Shown here in pieces: positions 21,663-26,839 of a stretch of DNA of 26,839 nucleotides (position 1 is the first letter of the stretch; every line of letters begins with the position of its first letter). Source of the DNA: Candidatus Bipolaricaulota bacterium (GTDB taxonomy: Bacteria > Bipolaricaulota > Bipolaricaulia > RBG-16-55-9); contig JALUUA010000273.1 in NCBI GenBank assembly GCA_027021605.1, positions 1 to 26,839 on the forward strand, written 5' to 3'. The notes beneath the pieces are model-generated. The model saw only the letters and a program-made list of their open reading frames with translations. It was not told the origin of the DNA and ran no database searches. A program made the translations under genes and the position numbers.

Positions 21663-23942
21663 TCATTCCCCTTCTTCCCCGTTCCCCCTTTGCGCCCGCC
21701 CCTGCGGTTGCTCGGGTTCGGACAGGCGCACCCAGGTGCGCTGGCCCCGCTTGGGCACGACGTCCACGGGCTCCTCAAACTTCCGGGCATCGCGCAGCTC
21801 CCAGGCCCAGAGCTTTTGGCCTCGAGCGTACTCCTTGAGCAGCTTCTCGTCGGCCAGGTGCTTGTCCGGGTGCTCCCTCAGCTCCTCGGGCGTGAACGGC
21901 CCCTTCGAGCCGTGGATCTCGACGGTGCCGATGAGCTTGTCCCCGCTCAGGATGCCCACCCGCCCCCGGACGCTCGTGGGGTAGCGCCGGATCTCCCAGC
22001 GCTTCTTCCCCTCGACGATGTAGGTCGCGTAGGGCTCCCAGACGCGGAAGGCCCGCTCCGGCAGCTCCTTCTCCCGGAGCAGCGTCCCGTAGCCCACGAG
22101 ATACACCTCGTCGGGCTCGAGCGCGTCCAGCACCTCGCGGCGGTGGGTGACGAGCACCAGCGTCAGGGCCTTCTCGCGGGCGAGCTGGGACATCCGCCGG
22201 GCCACCCGCACCGCCGTCGTCGGGTCCAAATGCGCGGCAAATTCATCGATCAGCACGACGTTGGGCCGGTGCGCCAGGAGATACGCCAGCTTGGCCCGCT
22301 CCTTCTGCCCCGTCGACAGCTCGCGGAACGGCGCTCGATACAGCACCGCGTCGGAGATGCCCGCGTAGTTCAAGATTTCCACAGCTAGGGCCTCGTCGCC
22401 CGTGACGCGGAAGAGAGCCTCCGCGATGGGCTGGTCGCCGAAGTCGGGCTCGTGCTCGCCGGGCAGGTAAATTTGAACTCGAGCGTTGGTGGGCAGCCGG
22501 GCTTCCCCCTCGTCGGGGCGGTACATCGGGTCGTCGAGCCCCGCCAGCAGCCCGTACAGGACGCGCAGCAGCGTCGTCTTGCCCGCGCCGGAGGCGCCCA
22601 GCACGGCCACGACCCCGCCCGGCGGGACCTCGATCGTGGCGTGCCGCAGCACGAACTTCTGGATGACCCGCTGGCGCACCCCGAACGCCTCGAGCATTCG
22701 CCGCACGGGCTCCGAGAGATTCTCAAGGGTCAGCGTGTTCGTGTACGCCTTGGTAAAGTTTTTTATCACGATGGGGGCGTCCAGCCGCTCGACGGGCGCA
22801 AACCGGGGCCGGTAGAGCCGCCCGCCGTGCTCTTTGGCCACGGGATCGCCCTCTAAAAAGCGCTCGATGTGGGCGCGCGCCCGCTTCGTGAGGGGGTAGT
22901 AAAGCACGGGCCGCCCGCTCCCCGTGTCCCACAGATACACAAAGCCCGCCTTCTCCAGGAAGGGGTTGTAGCGGGCCATCAGGGCGATCGTCTCGACGGC
23001 CTGCTTGGCGACCCGCATCTCGGGGACGGCTCGGCGGCGGACCCAGTCGAGCAGGGCGCGGACGGCCAGCTGCCCCAGCCCGTCCACCCGGTAGTCGGGG
23101 TGGACCACGGCGCGGGCCAGCCGCGAGACGGGCGACCTCGCTGTCTTGAGCGCCTCCTCCTGGAGCGCCCACCAGTCCTTGGGCTTCTTCGTGTCCGTGG
23201 CCTCGGCGCCGAGGGCCTCGGGGTGGAACGGGTGGGCGAACCAGCCCTTGGGGAAGACCCGCTCGCGGATGCGCCTCTCCACGGAGCCGTCGGGAAGACG
23301 ACGGTTCATGAGGGGCACGGGCGGGTCCACCCGCACGTAGCCGACGTAGTGGGGCTCGTAGGGCTCGCGATCGAGCAGCTCCAGCACCAGGAAGCGCGAG
23401 GCCCGCGTGGCGCTCTTGAGGTCGTGAAAGCGCATCTCGGCCCCGCACCGGGGGCAGCGGGGCTTCGCGTTCGCTTCTTCGTAGAGGTCGCAGTTCTCGC
23501 AGTGCCAGTCTGCTAAAATTTCTTCATCGGACGCGTAGTGGTACTGCTCCAGCTCGACGATCGCCTCGTAGTCGCGCTCGTAGCGGGCCTCGCGCGCCCG
23601 GACGCGATAGCGATATAGGGGCCGGTCCGTGAGCGGCGAGCGGCGCTCCTGCACGAAGCCCTTGGCGTAAAGGGGCCAGATCTCGAGCCGCCCCTTGCGC
23701 AGCGCGTAGCCCTCGAAGCCGGGGCGCCCCTCGCTTCCGCCCTCGTCGAGGAGCTCCAGCTCGAGCGTCTCGCCCTCGGTCAGCCACTGGGCGACCGAGC
23801 CGGTCATGGGCAGCTCCCACTCGCGCCCCTCCCCCCGCTCGTCGCGTACCACGACGAAGCCCAAATATCGATAGCCGGAGCGGGGGATTCGCGTCCCCGC
23901 AACGGTCACGGTTCGTCGAGATCGTTGAGCTCCCGAGGGCAT
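21663..23942 (-). CDS. Zinc ribbon-GNAT-ABC ATPase-ASCH fusion protein (COG2401-like)
   Basis: A 759-residue soluble protein with no membrane segments, so not a transporter. Residues 1-140 have no family I recognise. A zinc ribbon follows, with C148-x2-C151 and C163-x2-C166. A GNAT-like acetyltransferase region (about 180-350) has ARAVVHPDYRVDGLGQLAVR as the acetyl-CoA loop and NPFLEKAGF. An ABC ATPase (about 385-630) has Walker A GASGAGKTT (449-457), signature LSTGQ (542-546), Walker B VVLIDEF (562-568) and switch His H600. The C-terminal region (about 645-745), with RYPTSVRGRVGILSGDKLIG and KRGQRTWVRL, looks like an ASCH RNA-binding domain. The GNAT-ABC fusion is known as COG2401, largely archaeal. 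ATG 23942 is chosen because TATAAT ends 9 nt upstream. A role in RNA or ribosome modification is inference. Confidence 0.85.
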   Translation of the reverse strand: MPSGAQRSRRTVTVAGTRIPRSGYRYLGFVVVRDERGEGREWELPMTGSVAQWLTEGETLELELLDEGGSEGRPGFEGYALRKGRLEIWPLYAKGFVQERRSPLTDRPLYRYRVRAREARYERDYEAIVELEQYHYASDEEILADWHCENCDLYEEANAKPRCPRCGAEMRFHDLKSATRASRFLVLELLDREPYEPHYVGYVRVDPPVPLMNRRLPDGSVERRIRERVFPKGWFAHPFHPEALGAEATDTKKPKDWWALQEEALKTARSPVSRLARAVVHPDYRVDGLGQLAVRALLDWVRRRAVPEMRVAKQAVETIALMARYNPFLEKAGFVYLWDTGSGRPVLYYPLTKRARAHIERFLEGDPVAKEHGGRLYRPRFAPVERLDAPIVIKNFTKAYTNTLTLENLSEPVRRMLEAFGVRQRVIQKFVLRHATIEVPPGGVVAVLGASGAGKTTLLRVLYGLLAGLDDPMYRPDEGEARLPTNARVQIYLPGEHEPDFGDQPIAEALFRVTGDEALAVEILNYAGISDAVLYRAPFRELSTGQKERAKLAYLLAHRPNVVLIDEFAAHLDPTTAVRVARRMSQLAREKALTLVLVTHRREVLDALEPDEVYLVGYGTLLREKELPERAFRVWEPYATYIVEGKKRWEIRRYPTSVRGRVGILSGDKLIGTVEIHGSKGPFTPEELREHPDKHLADEKLLKEYARGQKLWAWELRDARKFEEPVDVVPKRGQRTWVRLSEPEQPQGRAQRGNGEEGE

Positions 23943-23951
23943 GACGGCGGT

Positions 23952-23957
23952 ATTATA
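23952..23957 (-). promoter_or_regulatory. -10 box of the GNAT-ABC-ASCH gene, leaderless type
   Basis: The minus strand reads TATAAT, ending 9 nt before the ATG at 23942. Transcription would start about 3 nt before the codon or on it. No clear -35 is present, and no ribosome binding site is possible in so short a leader. Confidence 0.6.
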
Positions 23958-23984
23958 GCTTTTCGCCCGTGGTGCGGGCGGGGG

Positions 23985-24023
23985 ACCCCTCCCCTTGACG
24001 GGAGGGGTTTCATCGGGTTCAAT
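23985..24023 (+). promoter_or_regulatory. Hairpin/dyad overlapping a candidate promoter of the DUF3105 gene
   Basis: ACCCCTCCC (23985-23993) pairs perfectly with GGGAGGGGT (24000-24008). The intervening six bases begin a TTGACG -35-like box (23995-24000), followed after 17 bp by TTCAAT (24018-24023). The dyad could be an operator, or a terminator for upstream plus-strand readthrough (TTT follows). Confidence 0.35.
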
Positions 24024-24116
24024 AATAGACCGCGCAGGACATTCCATCCCCCCTACGGATGACGCCCAAAGGAAGAAAAGGGAACGAAAGAAGAAAAGAG
24101 GAGAGGGAGTTCCATC

Positions 24117-24788
24117 ATGGCGAAGAGGAAGTCCAAGCAGTCGAAACAGCCGCAGACAACCCAGCGGAGGACGGGCTCACGGCGGGAGCCGGGGAGCGCG
24201 CAGATGCGCTGGCTCGTCCCCACCCTGGCCGGGCTGACCGGGCTCGTGATCGTTTTGGTGGTCGTGTCGCTGCTCGGCTCGAGAGGCAGCGACTCCGCCG
24301 CGGACGTGGAGCTGCCCCCCCTGCCGGAGCGCGGGGACCCCGCGCTCCTGGAGGACGTCGAGGTCTACGCCTCCGAGGGCCAGATCCACGTGGCGCCCGG
24401 TTCGCCCGTCTCCTACGCGACGATGCCCCCCACCTCGGGCAGCCACTACGCCCGCGCCACCGCGGCGGGGTTCTACTCCCGGACTCCCCCCTTGGGGAGC
24501 CTGGTCCACAGCCTCGAGCACGGCGCGGTCATCATCTACTACGACCCGGAGCGCCTGGCCCAGGACAAGGAAGCCGAGGAGCACCTGCGGACGCTGGCCC
24601 GGGGGTATCGCTCCACCTGGATGAGCGTCATCGTGGCGCCGAAGCCCGAGCCCGACTCGGACCCCGACTCCCCCTACATCCTCACGGCCTGGACGGTGAT
24701 GCTCCGCCTGGCGGAGTACGACCCCGCGCGGGTCGAGGCGTTCTTGGCCGAGTACCTGGGCCGCGGGCCGGAGAACCGCGTGCGCTAA
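24117..24788 (+). CDS. DUF3105 membrane-anchored protein
   Basis: A 223-residue protein with a basic N-terminal cytoplasmic tail (1-31), one transmembrane helix (about 32-54, WLVPTLAGLTGLVIVLVVVS) and a predicted extracytoplasmic DUF3105 domain. The family signature is clear: YATMPPTSGSHYARATAAGFY, LVHSLEHGAVIIYYDP and a late ILTAW. The conserved His residues suggest a metal site, but the function of the family is unknown to me. A PEPDSDPDSP simple-sequence insert lies before the last strand. ATG 24117 has GGGAG (24105-24109) 7 nt upstream. The leader is purine-rich. It lies divergent from the GNAT-ABC-ASCH gene and 54 nt upstream of the cobalamin-binding gene. Confidence 0.88.
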   Translation: MAKRKSKQSKQPQTTQRRTGSRREPGSAQMRWLVPTLAGLTGLVIVLVVVSLLGSRGSDSAADVELPPLPERGDPALLEDVEVYASEGQIHVAPGSPVSYATMPPTSGSHYARATAAGFYSRTPPLGSLVHSLEHGAVIIYYDPERLAQDKEAEEHLRTLARGYRSTWMSVIVAPKPEPDSDPDSPYILTAWTVMLRLAEYDPARVEAFLAEYLGRGPENRVR

Positions 24789-24803
24789 CCCCTCGCCCCG
24801 ACG

Positions 24804-24833
24804 TTGCACCCGCCCGCCCCCCGAGCGCACAAT
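24804..24833 (+). promoter_or_regulatory. Weak promoter candidate before the cobalamin-binding gene
   Basis: TTGCAC (24804-24809), an 18-bp spacer and CACAAT (24828-24833), directly followed by AGGAG (24834-24838) and the ATG at 24843. The gap of 54 nt is too short for a cobalamin riboswitch. Confidence 0.3.
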
Positions 24834-24842
24834 AGGAGCGCC

Positions 24843-25853
24843 ATGGGCCTGCGAAGGCGGATGCGGATCGTCTCGCTCCTCCCGAGCGCGACGGAGATCG
24901 TCTGCGCGCTGGGGCTGCGCGAGCAGCTCGTGGGGATCTCCCACGACTGCGACTGGCCCCCGGATCTGGCCCGCGCGGTCCCCGTCCTCACCGACGCCGC
25001 CGTCCACGAGGGGATGAGCAGCGCCGAGATCGACCAAACCGTCAAGGAGCTGACTCACCGGGGACTCAGCATCTATCATCTCGACTCGGAGAAGCTTCGG
25101 CAGCTTCAACCCGATCTCATTCTGACCCAGGAACTCTGCGAGGTGTGTGCGCCCTCCTTCGCGGACGTGCACGAGACCGTCAAGGTCTTAGACGCCGAGC
25201 CCCGCATCCTCTCGTTGGAGCCGACGACCCTCTCCGAGATCCTGGAGACGATCCGCGCGGTGGGCGAGGCCACCGGCACCCGAGAGCGGGCGGAGGAGCT
25301 TGTCATGGAGCTTCAGAAGAGGATCGAGCGGGTCGGAGCGCGGACGGAGGCCCTCGAGCGCTGCCCGCGGGTGCTGGCGCTCGAGTGGCTCGAGCCCCTG
25401 TACGTGGCGGGCCACTGGGTCCCGGAGATGATCGAGCGGGCGGGCGGGGAACCCTTAAGCCCGCCGGGGGAGCCCTCCTACGAGATCACCTGGGAGGACG
25501 TGGAGGTCTTCGACCCGGAAGTGATTGTGCTTATGCCCTGCGGCTTCTCCCCCGAGCGGGCCCTCTCGGAGCTCGACGTGCTCTGGGAGTACGAGAACTG
25601 GGAGGAGCTGCGGGCGGTGAAGGACGGGGAAGTGTATCTGGTCCACGGCTCCTACTACTTCAACCGCCCGGGGCCGCGGGTCGTGGTGGGTGTAGAAATT
25701 TTGGCGAAGATCCTCCACCCGGAGCTCTTCCCCGACGTGGAGGTCCCCGAGGACGCGGTCTTGCGGGTGGACGAGACGCTCATTTCGCGAGCGGGGCTCG
25801 AGCCGGAAGGGGCGAATGGGAAGCCCACGGAAGCAACGAGGGGAGCGCGCTAA
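24843..25853 (+). CDS. Cobalamin-binding protein, BtuF/COG0614-like
   Basis: A 336-residue periplasmic-binding-protein-fold polypeptide of the type annotated as cobalamin-binding protein. Marker sequences are MRIVSLLPSATEIVCALGL, VGISHDCDWPP, IDQTVKELTHRGLSIYHLD, LQPDLILTQELCEVCAPS, LEWLEPLYVAGHWVPEMIERAGG and YEITWEDVEVFDPEVIVLMPCGFS. No signal peptide or lipobox is present, as is common in this subgroup, so where it acts is uncertain. ATG 24843 with AGGAG is preferred, though the family core starts at the Met of MRIVSLL, six residues later. The next gene is a cobalamin adenosyltransferase, which supports a B12 uptake or salvage role. No btuC or btuD permease genes are in the window. Confidence 0.87.
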   Translation: MGLRRRMRIVSLLPSATEIVCALGLREQLVGISHDCDWPPDLARAVPVLTDAAVHEGMSSAEIDQTVKELTHRGLSIYHLDSEKLRQLQPDLILTQELCEVCAPSFADVHETVKVLDAEPRILSLEPTTLSEILETIRAVGEATGTRERAEELVMELQKRIERVGARTEALERCPRVLALEWLEPLYVAGHWVPEMIERAGGEPLSPPGEPSYEITWEDVEVFDPEVIVLMPCGFSPERALSELDVLWEYENWEELRAVKDGEVYLVHGSYYFNRPGPRVVVGVEILAKILHPELFPDVEVPEDAVLRVDETLISRAGLEPEGANGKPTEATRGAR

Positions 25854-25854
25854 A

Positions 25855-26412
25855 TTGAAGATCTACACCAAGACGGGCGACCGGGGGGAGACGGGGCTCT
25901 TGGGGAGCGGGCGGGTGAGCAAGGCTTCCCCCCGCATCGAGGCGTACGGCACCGTGGACGAGCTGAACGCCGTGCTGGGGGTGGCCGCCGCGGAGCTGGA
26001 GGACGACCCCGAGGTCCGAGAGGCCATCGAGCGGATTCAGAACGACCTCCACACGGTCTGTGCGGATCTCGCCGCACCGGATCTTGACGATGCGAGGGTT
26101 CCGAGAATCCGAGCCCAACACACGGAGGCGCTGGAGCGGCTCTGCGACCGGCTGGAGGAGGAGCTACCGCCGCTTACGCAGTTCGTGCTCCCGGGGGGGA
26201 CGCGGGCGGGGGCGGCGCTCCACTGGGCGCGGACCGTCTGCCGTCGGGCGGAGCGCCGGGTCGTCTCCCTCCGGGAGTCCGAGAAGGATCGGGTGAACCC
26301 CGAGGTCGTGCGCTACCTAAACCGCCTCTCGGACCTGCTCTTTCTGCTGGCCCGGTGGGCCAATCACCGCGCGGGTGCCGAGGAGAAGCATCCCCGCTAT
26401 ACTTCCTCCTAG
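25855..26412 (+). CDS. PduO-type cob(I)alamin adenosyltransferase
   Basis: A 185-residue cytoplasmic enzyme that moves the adenosyl group of ATP onto cob(I)alamin to make coenzyme B12. It shows the ATP-binding N-terminus KIYTKTGDRGETGLLG, IEAYGTVDELNAVLG, FVLPGGTRAGAALHWARTVCRRAERR with the functional Arg cluster, and VRYLNRLSDLLFLLARWAN. TTG 25855 is chosen because family members begin at this point, AGGGGAG lies 9 nt upstream, and it follows the previous stop by one base. An ATG at 25816 (198 residues) overlapping the previous gene by 38 nt is the alternative. Cotranscribed with the cobalamin-binding gene. Confidence 0.93.
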   Translation: MKIYTKTGDRGETGLLGSGRVSKASPRIEAYGTVDELNAVLGVAAAELEDDPEVREAIERIQNDLHTVCADLAAPDLDDARVPRIRAQHTEALERLCDRLEEELPPLTQFVLPGGTRAGAALHWARTVCRRAERRVVSLRESEKDRVNPEVVRYLNRLSDLLFLLARWANHRAGAEEKHPRYTSS

Positions 26413-26422
26413 CGAGGAGGAG
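26398..26422 (+). promoter_or_regulatory. hicBA -10 box and dyad over the ribosome binding site
   Basis: TATACT (26398-26403) overlaps the end of the adenosyltransferase gene, without a clear -35. TCCTCCT (26404-26410) pairs perfectly with AGGAGGA (26415-26421) around AGCG. The right arm is the ribosome binding site of hicB, so read-through transcripts would hide it. The dyad could also be a repressor site. Confidence 0.45.
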
Positions 26423-26425
26423 CAC

Positions 26426-26659
26426 ATGCTTAGCAAGTACATTCAAGCGGCCATGGAGCGCGCGCATTATGAGATCCTGGAGGACGGGACGTACTACGGG
26501 GAGATCCCCGAGTGTCGCGGAGTTTGGGCCACGGCAGAGACCCTCGAAGCCTGCCGCAGGGAGCTTCAAGAGGTTCTGGAGGAGTGGCTGATCCTCAAGA
26601 TTCGGGACGGGGACCCCCTCCCCGCCCTTGAGGACGTTCGCCTCGAAGTGAAAGCCTAG
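26426..26659 (+). CDS. hicB: HicB-type antitoxin
   Basis: A 77-residue HicB-like protein, the antitoxin that binds and neutralises the HicA toxin encoded next. It has the partial RNase-H-like fold expected: HYEILEDGTYYGEIPECRGVWATAETLEACRRELQEVLEEWL. The protein ends soon after this domain, so it lacks the C-terminal ribbon-helix-helix or HTH domain of long HicB proteins. ATG 26426 follows GAGGAGG (26414-26420). The frame is open upstream into the previous gene but without family similarity. Its TAG stop is directly followed by the hicA ATG, indicating coupling. The antitoxin-first order differs from the E. coli hicAB order. Confidence 0.88.
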   Translation: MLSKYIQAAMERAHYEILEDGTYYGEIPECRGVWATAETLEACRRELQEVLEEWLILKIRDGDPLPALEDVRLEVKA

Positions 26660-26839
26660 ATGCTTAAGCCCGTCTCCCGTCGGGAGCTGATCCGCAAGCT
26701 GAGGGCTTTGGGATTTGAAGGCCCCTTCTCGGGAGGGAAGCATGCCTTCATGAAGAAAGGCCCTTTGAAGCTGCACATCCCCAATCCTCACCAAGAGGAC
26801 ATCTCCGTGGGGCTCCTCAAGCGTCTGCTGCGGCAAGCC
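26660..26839 (+). CDS. hicA: HicA-type toxin (5' part, runs off right edge)
   Basis: The first 60 codons are present and remain open at the window edge. The protein starts MLKPVSRRELIRKLRALGF and continues with GPFSGGKHAFMKKGPLKLHIPNPHQEDIS and GLLKRLLRQA. The double-stranded-RNA-binding-like fold with the catalytic His in GGKH and the IPNPH motif is characteristic of HicA mRNA interferases. Complete relatives are about 70-80 residues, so only about 10-20 residues should be missing. The start is fixed by the abutting hicB stop. Confidence 0.88.
   Translation, partial: MLKPVSRRELIRKLRALGFEGPFSGGKHAFMKKGPLKLHIPNPHQEDISVGLLKRLLRQA

Noticed and set aside
21663..23942. ABC transporter ATP-binding subunit
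   Set aside because: No permease gene is near, and the ATPase is fused to GNAT, zinc-ribbon and ASCH-like domains.
24789..24842. Cobalamin riboswitch
   Set aside because: The gap is 54 nt and lacks a B12 box; the class needs about 200 nt.

Overview
The window is GC-rich chromosomal DNA from a bacterium. The bacterial assignment rests on plsX/plsY/plsC, fabH, ispE, a six-domain ribosomal protein S1, a Tat-exported TRAP binding protein and clean sigma70-type promoters. Two large genes between 19.6 and 24 kb, a PIN-ATPase-KH protein and a zinc ribbon-GNAT-ABC-ASCH protein, belong to families I know mainly from archaea. That mix suggests a deep-branching, possibly thermophilic lineage (a Bipolaricaulota/Acetothermia-like phylum is one guess). 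The phylum cannot be fixed from this sequence. There is no CRISPR array, insertion sequence, integrase or phage gene. This is mostly core and metabolic sequence, with a toxin-antitoxin pair at the right edge.

Layout. 1-0.56 kb: 3' part of a DUF6745 gene. 0.56-0.96 kb: a gene-free, strongly self-complementary stretch. 0.96-3.36 kb: an acyl-CoA dehydrogenase and an APH-fold kinase, a pair resembling a split ACAD10/11 (or LvaC/LvaA), separated by an AACGGAT repeat/dyad element. 3.35-5.79 kb (minus): carbamate kinase and pyruvate kinase. 5.98-9.19 kb: a TRAP transporter, with dctQ-dctM on plus converging on a Tat-dependent TakP-like dctP on minus. 9.57-11.34 kb: an exported HEAT-repeat protein. 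11.43-14.23 kb: hutI-ispE-plsC. 14.4-16.15 kb: rpsA with its own promoter and leader. 16.25-16.84 kb: plsY. 16.86-19.06 kb (minus): tRNA-Leu(GAG)-plsX-fabH. 19.18-21.64 kb: a free-methionine-sulfoxide-reductase-like GAF protein overlapping the PIN-ATPase-KH gene. 21.66-23.94 kb (minus): the zinc ribbon-GNAT-ABC-ASCH fusion. 24.1-26.4 kb: a DUF3105 membrane protein, a cobalamin-binding protein and a PduO-type adenosyltransferase. 26.43 kb to the end: hicB and the start of hicA.

How the genes fit together. PlsX, PlsY and PlsC give the complete acyl-phosphate route from acyl-ACP to phosphatidic acid, next to FabH, which primes fatty acid synthesis. ispE adds isoprenoid precursor synthesis. The TRAP system, the ACAD/kinase pair, hutI, carbamate kinase and pyruvate kinase suggest a heterotroph that uses organic acids and amino acids. 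The two archaeal-type proteins each carry a putative RNA-binding domain (KH, ASCH) and are the least understood genes here.

Several promoters place the -10 box within about 8-12 nt of the start codon (hutI, the ABC-ASCH gene, plsY, the cobalamin-binding gene), so leaderless or nearly leaderless mRNAs look common. Short 5-6 bp simple repeats recur in both intergenic and coding DNA.
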